A stretch of 64,000 bases of DNA from Streptomyces sp. DH12 (GTDB lineage Bacteria; Actinomycetota; Actinomycetes; Streptomycetales; Streptomycetaceae): assembly GCF_020873895.1 (NCBI RefSeq), contig NZ_JAHWGT010000012.1, positions 62,001-126,000 of the forward strand, written 5' to 3'. Under the pieces are notes generated by a model. The model saw nothing but the letters and a program-made list of their open reading frames with translations, made no database searches and was not told the DNA's origin. A program made the position numbers and the translations under genes. This document shows, one piece after another, positions 44,137 to 53,083 of the stretch (positions are counted from its first letter, which is position 1; every line of letters begins with the position of its first letter).

Positions 44137-45612
44137 CTACCCGACCGGCGCCCCGGCCCTCACCCGGGTGGCGACCCACGCGCCGAACAGCGCCACGCCC
44201 GCCATCGGCAGGAACACCGCCGCGAAGGCGACCGGGTGCGAACCGGACGCCCCGGCGACCGCGTGCCCCGCGACCGACCCGCCGCCCAGCGCCGCGAACG
44301 CCGCCCCGCCGGCCGCGAGCAGCAGGACGTTCGACAGCCCGTCGGAGATCTGGAGCGCGGCCGAGTTCGTCCCGGCCTCCTCCGGCGCGGACAGCTTCAG
44401 CAGCATCACGCTCGTCGAGGCGATCACCATGCCCATGCCGAGGCAGCCGAAGCCCCAGGCCACCCCCACGACCCACACCGGCACAGCCGGCAGCAGCACC
44501 AGCGGCACCACCGCGATGGCCGCCGCCACCAGCAGCATCCCCGCCACCATCAGCCGCTCCCGGTACGGCTCCAACCGGGGCCGCGACTGGACGTACGAGC
44601 CCAGCGCCCAGGTCGCCCCGCCCACGGCGAGCGACAGCCCGGCGAGCGTCGGGCTCAGGCCCCGCTGGGTGACGAGCATCAGCGGCACGAACGACTCGGC
44701 CGCGATGAACGCCCCCGCCGACACCCCCCGCAGCAGCACCACCGACGGCAGGCCGCGCGCCGCCCGGTACGTCCCGCGCGGCAGCAGCCCCAGCGCGGCG
44801 GGTACGAGCAGCGCGGCGCCCGCGGCGGCGGGCACGAGCGACAGCCACCGCAGGTCCTGCCCGGCGTACTGCAGGAGCCCCGCGCCCAGCGAGATGCCGA
44901 GCGCCAGCCGCAACCGGCGCCGGTCGAACGCCGGCGCGGGCGCCAGCGGGTCCGCCGGCCCGGACGCGGTACGGCGGATCGCCGGCAGCGCCAGGACGAG
45001 CGGCACCACGACGAGCGCCGGTATGCCGAGGAAGACCCACCGCCACCCGAGCCGCTCCGTCACCGTGCCCGCGGCGAGCGGCCCCACGACGGACGGGATC
45101 ACCCAGGACGCCGCGAACGCCGCCATGATCGCCGGCCGCAGCCGCTCGGGGTACGCCCGGCTGACGACGACGTACAACGCGACGATCACCAGACCGCCGC
45201 CGAACCCCTGCACCGCCCGCCCCAGGATGAACGGCCACATCGTGGCGGCCGTCCCCGACACCAGCAGCCCCGCGGCGAAGGCGAGGATCCCCGTGGCGAG
45301 CGCCCCCAGCGGCCCGTCCCGGTCGGCCCACTGCCCCGCCAGGACCATGCCGAAGAGGCTGGTGGTGAAGTACGCGGAGAACGCGAACGCGTACAGCGCC
45401 ACCCCGTCCAGCTCCCGCGCCGCGACGGGCATCGCCGTGCCGACGGCGGTCGCCTCGAACGCGATCAGCAGGACGACGGAGACGATGCCGACGCTCAGCG
45501 CCCGGTACTCACGGCCGAGCACACCACCGCCGCCCCGCGCGGGGGCGGCGGTGCCTTCGCCGCGATCGGGGTCCGTATCTGCCTCGGTGTCGGAGGGGTC
45601 CAGTGCGCTCAT
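44137..45612 (-). CDS. MFS efflux transporter
   Basis: A 491-residue major facilitator. About 14 hydrophobic segments follow an acidic N-terminal tail, with FEATAVGTAMPVAARELDG (DHA2-type antiporter motif C environment) and GQWADRDGPLG between helices 2 and 3. PAARLDG-like resistance determinants are of this type, but the substrate is unknown. The ATG at 45612 follows a mild ribosome site; upstream codons are improbable. It is a single gene between the VOC protein and the antitoxin pair. Confidence 0.88.
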   Translation of the reverse strand: MSALDPSDTEADTDPDRGEGTAAPARGGGGVLGREYRALSVGIVSVVLLIAFEATAVGTAMPVAARELDGVALYAFAFSAYFTTSLFGMVLAGQWADRDGPLGALATGILAFAAGLLVSGTAATMWPFILGRAVQGFGGGLVIVALYVVVSRAYPERLRPAIMAAFAASWVIPSVVGPLAAGTVTERLGWRWVFLGIPALVVVPLVLALPAIRRTASGPADPLAPAPAFDRRRLRLALGISLGAGLLQYAGQDLRWLSLVPAAAGAALLVPAALGLLPRGTYRAARGLPSVVLLRGVSAGAFIAAESFVPLMLVTQRGLSPTLAGLSLAVGGATWALGSYVQSRPRLEPYRERLMVAGMLLVAAAIAVVPLVLLPAVPVWVVGVAWGFGCLGMGMVIASTSVMLLKLSAPEEAGTNSAALQISDGLSNVLLLAAGGAAFAALGGGSVAGHAVAGASGSHPVAFAAVFLPMAGVALFGAWVATRVRAGAPVG

Positions 45613-45742
45613 GGCCTCCAGAGTAAGAGGCGTGGAGCCGTTTGACCCCTGTCGCACGACGGGACCGCCCTCGTCCCATGGTCGTACGACCGCCGGCCCC
45701 CCGCCCCGGCCCGCCCGGCCCACCTCGCCCCGTCTCCCCGCC

Positions 45743-46216
45743 TCAGCCCTCGAACGCCTCCTGGAGGGCCCGGATGTCGATCTTCTTCATGCCCATCATC
45801 GCCTCGGCGGCGCGCCTGGCCTTGTCGGGGTCCGGGTCGGTCATCATCTCGTCGAGGACGCGCGGGGCGACCTGCCACGACAGCCCGTACTTGTCCTTGA
45901 GCCACCCGCAGGGCCCCTCCTGGCCGCCCTCGCCGAGCCGGGCCCAGAAGTAGTCGACCTCCTCCTGGTCCTCACACGCCACGGACAGGGAGATCGCCTC
46001 GTTGAACGTGAACTCGGGCCCGCCGTTCATCGCCACGTACCGCTGCCCCGCCAGCTCGAACTCGACGGTCATGACCGTGCCCGCCGGCATCGGGGTCCCC
46101 TCGGGGTAGCGGTCGACCTTCACGATCCGCGAGTCCTCGAAGATCGACGTGTAGTGCTCGGCCGCCTCCTCCGCCTGGGTGTCGAACCACAGGAACGGGG
46201 TGATCTTCTGCTGCAT
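45743..46216 (-). CDS. VOC superfamily protein (PhnB/3-demethylubiquinone methyltransferase-like)
   Basis: A 157-residue two-repeat VOC protein. The start KITPFLWFDTQAEEAAEHY, middle AMNGGPEFTFNEAISLSVACEDQEEVDYFW and GWLKDKYGLSWQVAP match the PhnB-like family often labelled 3-demethylubiquinone-9 3-methyltransferase, though no methyltransferase activity is implied. The ATG at 46216 is preceded by GGAAGGA. Likely a metal-independent or zinc-binding dimer of unknown substrate. Confidence 0.9.
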   Translation of the reverse strand: MQQKITPFLWFDTQAEEAAEHYTSIFEDSRIVKVDRYPEGTPMPAGTVMTVEFELAGQRYVAMNGGPEFTFNEAISLSVACEDQEEVDYFWARLGEGGQEGPCGWLKDKYGLSWQVAPRVLDEMMTDPDPDKARRAAEAMMGMKKIDIRALQEAFEG

Positions 46217-46306
46217 GTCGGGGTCCTTCCCTCCGTGTGCCTTCACACGAGTAGACCGAGGGGAACCCCGAAACTCATCGCACGGTACGCCGGATGCCCG
46301 CGCCGA

Positions 46307-46558
46307 TCATCCGTCGGACGCGTCACCCGCCGTGGCGGCGGCAACGAACGAGCCCTGGCCGAGGACGGTGTAGAGCCTGCCTTCCGCACGCAAGGCGGCG
46401 ACGGCCTTCTGGATCGTGGAAGGCGCCACGTCAAGCTCGGTCGCGAGATCGACGACGGCGGGAAAGCGGGCGCCCGCCGCGTAGGTACCGGCATCGATCC
46501 GGCGGCGCAGCTCGTCCGCGATCTGGGGCCACACGGGCTTGCTCCGGTCGAGATCCAT
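46307..46558 (-). CDS. Minimal GntR family regulator
   Basis: An 83-residue GntR winged-helix domain without an effector domain: KPVWPQIADELRRRIDAGTYAAGARFPAVVDLATELDVAPSTIQKAVAAL (shortened here) with the usual wing GRLYTVLGQGSFVA. Such short proteins are common near mobile or accessory genes in Streptomyces. The ATG at 46558 has no clear ribosome site. Divergent from the small-gene operon starting at 46729, which it may regulate. Confidence 0.85.
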   Translation of the reverse strand: MDLDRSKPVWPQIADELRRRIDAGTYAAGARFPAVVDLATELDVAPSTIQKAVAALRAEGRLYTVLGQGSFVAAATAGDASDG

Positions 46559-46728
46559 ATCGCGAGGATGCGCGTAGCCTCGACATTGCGCGACCGCGAA
46601 TACGGGGTCATGCACTTGTGCGCCTCCTGCGGGGCTTACGCGCCCCCGGTTGCGGCCGACGGGCGGGCGGCACAGACCGACCCCCCGCCACTGCCGGCTG
46701 TATCAGCGTCCGTTGGGAGCCTCGCCCC

Positions 46729-46923
46729 TTGAGCCTCCCCCGCTCCCCGTACGGGTCGACCGAACCGCTCGACGGCCGCGCCTCACTCCTCGTCCGCCCC
46801 TACCTCCTGGCGCACGAACGCCAGGTGAACCAGGCCCGGCGCAGGCTCCCCCTCATCCTCGCCGCCGACTTCGGCATCGACCTGGACACACGGGTCCTGC
46901 ACGGGGTGGGGACGGCACGGTGA
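46729..46923 (+). CDS. Small protein, first gene of tiny operon
   Basis: A 64-residue protein starting at TTG 46729, chosen because GGGAG (46715-46719) sits 9 bases upstream and the coding pattern begins here. The sequence has the segment LVRPYLLAHERQVNQARRRLPLILAADFGIDLD, a long basic amphipathic helix followed by DFGIDLDTRVLHG. I have no family for it, though similar small ORFs occur downstream of GntR genes in other Streptomyces. The stop overlaps the next gene by four bases. Confidence 0.6.
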   Translation: MSLPRSPYGSTEPLDGRASLLVRPYLLAHERQVNQARRRLPLILAADFGIDLDTRVLHGVGTAR

Positions 46924-47105
46924 GCACGCCGGCGCGGAAACCGGTCCGGATGTGCGTCCGGTGCGACCGGATCACGAAGGAGCCCGTGGTCTGCGAGGTG
47001 CACTCGGCCAGCGGGCCGGGCTTCACGGTCTACGCGTGCACCGCCTGCGCACGCCTGTTCCCGCCGCTCCCCGGCGCGCTTGACCTCAGGGACGGTGAGC
47101 GATGA
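46920..47105 (+). CDS. Small zinc-ribbon-like protein
   Basis: A 61-residue protein starting at GTG 46920 (GTGA overlap with the preceding stop). It holds CVRC near residue 12, Cys-Glu-Val-His at about 30 and CTAC near 45, a layout consistent with a zinc ribbon. A Pro/Leu-rich C-terminus follows. The function is unknown. It overlaps the next start by four bases (ATGA). Confidence 0.6.
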   Translation: MSTPARKPVRMCVRCDRITKEPVVCEVHSASGPGFTVYACTACARLFPPLPGALDLRDGER

Positions 47106-47287
47106 ACCCCGGGCGCTCGACGGAGCAGATCTTCACGGCCGCGAGAGCGTCCGGCCGGACGCAGGAGTGCGAGAAGGGCGAGCATGGCTTCTGCACCCCC
47201 ATGGAGGTGTACGAGTCCGACAGCCCCGGCCCTGACGAGCGGCCGTTCTTCTCCATCACCTGCACGTGCCCCTGCCACAACACCTGA
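47102..47287 (+). CDS. Small Cys-rich protein, last gene of tiny operon
   Basis: A 61-residue protein with Cys in ECEKGEHGFC and in TCTCPCHN at the end, with an acidic middle (VYESDSPGPDERP). It could bind metal. It starts at ATG 47102 overlapping the previous stop (ATGA). The three genes from 46729 share 4-base overlaps, so they are translated as a unit. No recognised family. Confidence 0.6.
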   Translation: MNPGRSTEQIFTAARASGRTQECEKGEHGFCTPMEVYESDSPGPDERPFFSITCTCPCHNT

Positions 47288-47291
47288 CCAC

Positions 47292-47332
47292 AGCCGGGGC
47301 TTTCTCCCGCCCACCAGGAGGGAGCCCCGGCT
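47292..47332. terminator. Convergent hairpin after small operon
   Basis: AGCCGGGGCT (47292-47301) pairs perfectly with AGCCCCGGCT (47323-47332), with a smaller CTCCC/GGGAG stem inside the loop. It separates the small operon from the convergent lipoprotein gene, whose stop it touches. Confidence 0.75.
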
Positions 47333-48063
47333 CAACCCTTGCCGGGCTTGACCACGGGCTCGCCCTGTAGCGGCTTGTTCTCGCACCCCAACACCTCGAC
47401 GGCCTTCTGAGCCATGAGGTACGACAAGGCCACGTGCTGGACGTCCCACTCCCTCTGGGGACCCTCACGCGGTCCCCCGGTGAGGGACACCCATCCGATC
47501 ATCTGCGCCCGCCGCGAGGCATCACGCAATTCTCCCCGCATCACGCAGGAGAAGCTGAACTTGGCATCACCTTCGTTCGCTTCGGCCGGAAGGCCGTTCA
47601 CCACATAACGGTTGGCATTCCTCAGCGGGCGTCCGGCCACCCTCCCCTCCTCAGGCGTGGCCCACTGAAGCATGGTGCGCACCGATGCTTCGGATCCACC
47701 CGTCACAGAGCCACCCGGAGCGTTCTGAAACAAGCACAGATGGGAAGGCAGTGCCTCTCCCCCGGGCTCCATTCTCCGAAGCGCTTCCCCTAGACGATCT
47801 CCGAGGTCGGAGGTCCGCTTGAGAATCGTGGTCCTGACCGTGTCGGTATCAAGCATCTTTTGCACGGCACCCTGTTCCGCAGAACTCGAGGGAAGCTGAC
47901 ACAGGTAGTCGTCGGCAAGCGCCTCCTTCTCGCCACCCCCGCTACACGAGGTCACCAGCAGAGTCATACCGACGAACAGCGACGCAACACGTGCACTCCT
48001 ACGCTGAGGGCGGCGGTTACAGATGGTCGGAAACGGCAGTCCGCCCAGCCGTGTACCCATCAT
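47332..48063 (-). CDS. Secreted lipoprotein in WXG-like cluster
   Basis: A 243-residue protein. An unusually long N-region (about 24 residues with RRPQRRSAR) leads to a hydrophobic core and lipobox VTSC, so it is a membrane-anchored lipoprotein. The mature part has Cys in YLCQ, HLCLFQN, FSCVMRG and GCEN, possibly two disulfides. I do not recognise the family. GTG 48069 and ATG 48060 are alternatives; all overlap the 3' end of the upstream WXG-like gene by about 50 bases. It is the last gene of the group 50592-47332. Confidence 0.75.
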   Translation of the reverse strand: MMGTRLGGLPFPTICNRRPQRRSARVASLFVGMTLLVTSCSGGGEKEALADDYLCQLPSSSAEQGAVQKMLDTDTVRTTILKRTSDLGDRLGEALRRMEPGGEALPSHLCLFQNAPGGSVTGGSEASVRTMLQWATPEEGRVAGRPLRNANRYVVNGLPAEANEGDAKFSFSCVMRGELRDASRRAQMIGWVSLTGGPREGPQREWDVQHVALSYLMAQKAVEVLGCENKPLQGEPVVKPGKG

Positions 48064-50161
48064 TCGCACTGTTTCTCGCCCCCTTGAAAGCTCCCTCGTT
48101 CGACATGTTTCTGTCCGTAGCCCACTGATCGAGCAACGCGTTGGTGCCGTCCATGAGGTTCCCGTAGTTCCTGCTCGCGTCGGCTTTGCCTTGCTGCTCG
48201 GCTTCGGCGGTCACGTCCTTGACCCAGTCATACTTAACGCTGTCGATCAACGCTCCACCAGCCGTTCCGACGATCGGGATCTCACCGATCAGTCCGTTGG
48301 CTCCGATCGCCGAGTACTCAGCCGTGTCCTCCGCCCATTCGATCTTCTCGTCCTGCTTGTCCCGATACACGTCGGCACCGATCCCGTTGAGGGCACCCAT
48401 AGCCGCGCCGATATCCCGTGCCCGATCGTCCCAGTCCGAGCTTCTGCCATGCGTCTTGTCCCCGTGATACTCCGGCGCGTTGGCGAGCTGATCGGCGGCG
48501 TAAGCGCGCTCCGCCTCGTACAGCAAGGCATAGGAGGGCGCGTCGTCGGCGATGCCGCGCATCACCCGGACCAGGCTCGCCTGCCCGACTGCCAGGTGCG
48601 CCTTGTCCCCGTCTACGTGGATGGACTCGCTGCCGCCGACGCCCCCGAGGCGGGATTCCTGGCCGCCCAGGATCAGGTGGGTGTCCGCCACGTAGTCCGC
48701 GAGTGCCCTGGCCATCGGCTGGCGGAGGTTCTCCAGGTGCTCGGGGAACTCGTCGCCGCCCGCGTCCTTGTCCAGCAGGCGGATCGCCTCGTGCATCACC
48801 CGGGCCTGGCCCTCGGTGTGGGGGCCGGGAGGGCCTAGCTTCTCGCCGGGTTCGTGGCCCGTCGCGGCGGCCTGGATCGCGGCGCCGAGGCCCGATGCCT
48901 GGTACGGGTCCGCCAGTTCCCTGGGCGTCCCGTACAGCGGCGCCATGTACGGGGTGCTCCACTCGCGTTCGGTGAGCAGGTACTTCAGGTGGTCGTTCTT
49001 GTTCCCCTCGGCGGCCGGGTCGAGGAAGTACTCCGCCGCGGCCGGGTCCTTGCTCATGGCCTTCAGCAGGCCGTCCAAGGGGTCGGTCACGAGGTTGGGG
49101 CGTTCGACGTCGTGGGCGTGGTCCCAGATACGGGGGTTGGCCTTCTCCGTCGCGATGACGGCGTCGCCCATCTCGTTGAGGAACTGCTTGCCGTACCCCT
49201 CGCCGTGCGACATCAGGGTCGCGAGTGCCTGGTATCCGCGCAGGGGGGTGGTGCCGCCCCAGGAGTCGTCGCCGAACGCCTTGAGGCCGTCGACGAAGGG
49301 GCGGTACGCGTAGCTGTTCGGGTCCTTCGTACCGGAGGCGAGCGTCGAGGCCAGGCTCGTGTTGATGGACTCGTGGAGCTTCCGGTCGGCGGCCGACGCC
49401 CCGCGCTCGTGTGCCGCCAGGTTCATCTGGTCGGACAGCAGGACGGTCTCCTTGGCGCCCAGCGAGTGCAGGAACGCCTCGCTGAAGTGCTTGTCGCCGG
49501 AGTTGTGGCGGACGAGGTCCTCGAACTCCCGCAGCTCCTCCGGCGTGGCCTTCCCCGCACGGATCTTCTCGGCGAGGACGGTGGCGGCCGCGGCCTCGAT
49601 GTCGCCGACGGGCCTGGCGTTGAACCCGAAGGGCGAGGTGCCGTCCGACGCGGTCTCGCTGATCAGGGCGCGCTTCACGTACTCGTCGAAGTCGCCGACC
49701 GCCTTCACCGCGTTCGTGATGTTCCTGGTGTGGGACTGCTCGACCTCACGGAGGTCCGGTTGGTGGCGGACGCTGTGCGCCGTGGCGGCGTCGACCTTGC
49801 TGAAGTCGTACGTCGCGACACCGCCTTCGGAGACCTTCATGCCGGCGGCGACGGCGTCGGCCACGGCCGACTTCAACCGTGCCTGCAGCCGTACGAAGGT
49901 GCCATGGGCGTCGCGGAGGAGGGATTCCACGGCGCGGGCCTGCTTCTGCGCCGCCGCGTACTCCCGGCTCGTCACTCCCAGCGGCTGGAGGGAGGCGTCG
50001 GCGCTCAGCCCGCGCCACTCGGTCCCGACGGAAAGGCTCCGCACCCCCTCGTCGAAGGTGTCCGCCAGCGGCTTGTACTTGGCCGCAGTCGTCTTCCAGC
50101 TGTCGGCGGCGCTGGTGAGGACGGAGAAGTCCATGTCCAGGATCTGCTGGTAGGTCGGCAC
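48017..50161 (-). CDS. Large WXG-like helical protein (resembles DUF6571)
   Basis: A 714-residue protein. The N-terminal 110 residues have the WXG100 layout, two long helices joined by EWRGLSADA (W-x-G), in AADSWKTTAAKY... to LQARLKSAVADAV. The large middle is helical with repeated HGE, FDEYVKRALI and SLGAKETVLLSDQMNLA motifs. The C-terminus (TAEYSAIGANGLIGEIPIVGTAGGALIDSVKYDW) ends in a helical region. It resembles proteins annotated DUF6571 in Streptomyces (recalled, not searched). GTG 50161 follows GGGGGAG. No toxin motif is apparent; it may be secreted by an ESX-type system. Confidence 0.75.
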   Translation of the reverse strand: MPTYQQILDMDFSVLTSAADSWKTTAAKYKPLADTFDEGVRSLSVGTEWRGLSADASLQPLGVTSREYAAAQKQARAVESLLRDAHGTFVRLQARLKSAVADAVAAGMKVSEGGVATYDFSKVDAATAHSVRHQPDLREVEQSHTRNITNAVKAVGDFDEYVKRALISETASDGTSPFGFNARPVGDIEAAAATVLAEKIRAGKATPEELREFEDLVRHNSGDKHFSEAFLHSLGAKETVLLSDQMNLAAHERGASAADRKLHESINTSLASTLASGTKDPNSYAYRPFVDGLKAFGDDSWGGTTPLRGYQALATLMSHGEGYGKQFLNEMGDAVIATEKANPRIWDHAHDVERPNLVTDPLDGLLKAMSKDPAAAEYFLDPAAEGNKNDHLKYLLTEREWSTPYMAPLYGTPRELADPYQASGLGAAIQAAATGHEPGEKLGPPGPHTEGQARVMHEAIRLLDKDAGGDEFPEHLENLRQPMARALADYVADTHLILGGQESRLGGVGGSESIHVDGDKAHLAVGQASLVRVMRGIADDAPSYALLYEAERAYAADQLANAPEYHGDKTHGRSSDWDDRARDIGAAMGALNGIGADVYRDKQDEKIEWAEDTAEYSAIGANGLIGEIPIVGTAGGALIDSVKYDWVKDVTAEAEQQGKADASRNYGNLMDGTNALLDQWATDRNMSNEGAFKGARNSANDGYTAGRTAVSDHL

Positions 50162-50169
50162 GGCTCCCC

Positions 50170-50592
50170 CTACAGACCCGAGATGTTGGACTGCGGTCGC
50201 CGCAGGCCGTGTCCGACGTCGAGGTCGGTGCCCAGCAGTTGGGTGGCCGCGTTGCGCAACTGGGTCTTGTTCGTCACCAGTCGTCCCACGAGGCGGTTGA
50301 CCTGGTCCTCCCACTTCTCGTGTGCCTTCTGCAGGCCGGCGGCCGTGTCCCAGCCGGCGAAGGCCCGCGCGGCGGCGCCCATCGCCTCGTCCACGGTGTC
50401 CCCCGCCTCACGCGTGGGCTTCTCCAACCGCGTCTCGATCGTGTCGGCGAACGCCCGCTTCCTCGCCGGCGCGGACTTCAGGTCCGCCGTACCGCCGCCT
50501 CCCGCCTCGGGCGGCAGTCGGTTGAGCCTCATGCCGGTCCGCCGCTCCGCCGCTGCCTGCTTGAGACCGCCCCACTCGTCCTCGAACGACAC
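50170..50592 (-). CDS. Small WXG-like partner protein
   Basis: A 140-residue, mostly helical protein. Its centre (FAGWDTAAGLQKAHEKWEDQVNRLVG) contains W-D-T and an amphipathic helix as in WXG100 proteins, and it begins with FEDEWGGLKQ. GTG 50592 has AAGGGGGC 6-10 bases before it. Its stop is 8 bases from the GTG of the large WXG-like gene, so the pair is translated together. Function unknown; likely chaperone or partner of the large protein. Confidence 0.72.
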   Translation of the reverse strand: MSFEDEWGGLKQAAAERRTGMRLNRLPPEAGGGGTADLKSAPARKRAFADTIETRLEKPTREAGDTVDEAMGAAARAFAGWDTAAGLQKAHEKWEDQVNRLVGRLVTNKTQLRNAATQLLGTDLDVGHGLRRPQSNISGL

Positions 50593-50776
50593 GTCCGCCC
50601 CCTTTGATCCACTGCGGCCTTCCACCCTAGATGTTCCGTGAGCCGCCAGCCGCAGGGCTGCCCGCCCACCGGCGCGGTGTCGCGGCGTGGATGACCGGAA
50701 CCGCGCGGCCACCGGCCGGATCCGTGCGTGCCGACGGGGGGGCGACCGCGGTGGGCGCGGGTGCCGTGTGCCGGGG

Positions 50777-53083
50777 CTACGGGGTGGTGACCACCGCGGA
50801 CTGGGGGCGGATGGGGAGGCGGTTGACCGGGCGGCCCGTGGCGGCGCGGACCGCGGAGGCGATGGCCGCCGGGGACGTCACCACCGGGACCGCGCTCGCG
50901 GCCTTCGCGCCGAACGGGGCGACCACGTCGCGTTCCTCGACCAGTCGGACGATGTGGATGTCCGGGGTGTCGAGAGCCGTGGGGAGGGCGTACCCCGTGA
51001 GGTCGGGGTGGCGGACCAGGCCACGCGGGGTGCGGAGGTTCTCGGTGAGGGCCGCGCCCAGGCCCTGGGTGACGCCGGCCTCGATGCGGGTGGCGAGCTG
51101 CGCCGGGTTGAGGACGCGGCCCACGTCCTGGGCGACGGCCAGTTCGACGACGCGGACGGAGCCCAGCTCCACGTCGACGTCGACGACCGCGCGGATCGCG
51201 CAGAACGCCAGGCCCACGAACGCGTCGCCCTGCCCGGCCTCGTCGAGCGGTTCCGTCGGGTGGGGGCGGCACTGGGCGGTGGCCCACAGCTCCTTGCCCT
51301 CCAGCGCCTCGGCGACCGTCGTCGACAGGACGCCGTCGTACGAGGTGATCTTGCCGTCGGCGATCTGGAGGAGCTCCGTCGACATGCCGAACTTGTGGGC
51401 GAGGGGCTGGAGGAGCTGGGTGCGGACCATCTTGGCGGCCCGTTCCACCGCCCCGCCCGACACCCAGGTGTGCCGGCCGTGCGTGGCGGGGCCCGCCGGG
51501 GGCTGGTCGGTGTCCACGGGCGCGACCTGCACGTCCTCCACGCCCAGGACGTCCTGGACGATCTGGCGGGCGAGGGTCGTGAAGCCCTGGCCGGTCTCGA
51601 CCGCCGCGCACAGCACCGTCGCCACGCCGCCTTGGACCTTGACCGTCGCGGTGGACACCTCGTCGGTGCCCTCGGCGCCCAGCATGTGCACCATGCCGAG
51701 GGCGTAGCCGACGCCGCGCCGCACCGCGCTGGGTTCGCCGGCGCCCTCGGGGCCGCCGGGCAGGAGCCAGTCCTCCTCGGCGGTGTCCATGGGCAGCGGG
51801 GGCAGGGGGTACTCGCGTACGGCTTCGAGGAGTTCGGCCACGGGCGCCGGGCAGGTGACGGTCTGGCCGGTGGGCAGGAGGTCGCCGGTGGCGAGGACGT
51901 TGCGCAGGCGCAGTTCCGCCGGGTCGAGGCCGAGCTTCGCCGCGAGCTTGTCCATCTGGCCCTCGTACGCCGCGCACACCTGCAGGGCGCCCTCGCCGCG
52001 GACGTGGCCGGAGGGCGGGTTGTTCGTACGGACCACCCACCCCTCGACGAAGGCGTGCGGCACGACGTACGGGCCGCAGGCGAAGGCGACGGCCGCGGCG
52101 AGCGTCTCGGCGGACGAGTCGGCGTAGGCGCCGCCGTCGAGGAGGATCTGCGCCTCCACCTTCACCAGTCGGCCGTCGGCGTCCGCGTGGTGGCGGTAGC
52201 GCAGCAGCGTGGGGTGGCGGTGGGCGTGGCCCAGGAACGACTCCTCGCGGGTGGCGGCCAGCTTCACCGGCGCGCCCGTGCGCAGGGCGAGCAGGCCGAG
52301 CGGGATCTGGAAGCCGGGGTCCTCGCGGTCGCCGGTCGCGCCGGGGACGCCCGTGACGACGAGCTTGACCCGGTCCGGCGGCAGGCCGAAGCAGGCGGCG
52401 GCGAGGTCCCGGTCGGTGTGCGGGTCGGTGGAGGCGGTGTAGATCTCCACGCCGCCGTCCGGGCGGGGCACGGCGAGGCCCGCTTCGGCGCCGATGGGCG
52501 CGGGGTCCTGCCGGCCGATGCGGTACAGCCCCTCCACGATGACCTCGCCCGTCGCGTCGGGGTCGCCGTAGCGGAGGGGGATGTGCCGGATGAGGTTGCC
52601 GTCGGGGTGCAGGGGCGGCGCGGAGAACGCCTGCTCGGGGTCGGTGACCGGGTCCAGCACCTCGTAGTCGACGATGATCGCCGCGGCGGCCAGGCGCGCG
52701 GTGTCGGGGTGGTCCGCGGCGACCGCCGCGATGGCCTCGCCGTGGTGGCGGACGAGGTCGGCGGCGAAGACGGGACGGTCGGCGACGGTCCGGCCGTACG
52801 CGGTGTCGCCGGGCACGTCGGCGTGGGTGACGACGGCGCGCACGCCGGGCATGGCCGCGGCGGCGGACGTGTCGATCGACCTGATGCGGGCGTGGGCGTG
52901 CGGCGAGCGGAGGATCGCCGCCCACAGCAGGCCCTCGGCCCACAGGTCCGCGGCGTAGGGGAAGGTGCCCTCCGTCTTGGCGCGGGCGTCGGTCGGCGTC
53001 AGGGACGTGCCGAGACCCTGGCGGGGCTGCTCCTGCGGGGGGGCGTCGACCGCCGGGATGGCGGTGGCCGCGTCGTTGCTCAC
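50777..53083 (-). CDS. XDH-family molybdopterin subunit lacking catalytic Glu
   Basis: A 768-residue large subunit of the xanthine dehydrogenase/aldehyde oxidase family, binding molybdopterin. It keeps RGEGALQ (the Gln that contacts the Mo oxygen) and HTWVSGGAVE, ARIEAGVTQGLGAALTE and SPAAIASAVRAATG. In the family's catalytic loop (usually GxKGxGE), the sequence reads GAKAASAVP, so the catalytic Glu is replaced by Ser. The substrate is thus uncertain, perhaps not a purine. GTG 53083 overlaps the stop of the 2Fe-2S gene by four bases (GTGA); AGGAAC is the ribosome site. Confidence 0.9.
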   Translation of the reverse strand: MSNDAATAIPAVDAPPQEQPRQGLGTSLTPTDARAKTEGTFPYAADLWAEGLLWAAILRSPHAHARIRSIDTSAAAAMPGVRAVVTHADVPGDTAYGRTVADRPVFAADLVRHHGEAIAAVAADHPDTARLAAAAIIVDYEVLDPVTDPEQAFSAPPLHPDGNLIRHIPLRYGDPDATGEVIVEGLYRIGRQDPAPIGAEAGLAVPRPDGGVEIYTASTDPHTDRDLAAACFGLPPDRVKLVVTGVPGATGDREDPGFQIPLGLLALRTGAPVKLAATREESFLGHAHRHPTLLRYRHHADADGRLVKVEAQILLDGGAYADSSAETLAAAVAFACGPYVVPHAFVEGWVVRTNNPPSGHVRGEGALQVCAAYEGQMDKLAAKLGLDPAELRLRNVLATGDLLPTGQTVTCPAPVAELLEAVREYPLPPLPMDTAEEDWLLPGGPEGAGEPSAVRRGVGYALGMVHMLGAEGTDEVSTATVKVQGGVATVLCAAVETGQGFTTLARQIVQDVLGVEDVQVAPVDTDQPPAGPATHGRHTWVSGGAVERAAKMVRTQLLQPLAHKFGMSTELLQIADGKITSYDGVLSTTVAEALEGKELWATAQCRPHPTEPLDEAGQGDAFVGLAFCAIRAVVDVDVELGSVRVVELAVAQDVGRVLNPAQLATRIEAGVTQGLGAALTENLRTPRGLVRHPDLTGYALPTALDTPDIHIVRLVEERDVVAPFGAKAASAVPVVTSPAAIASAVRAATGRPVNRLPIRPQSAVVTTP

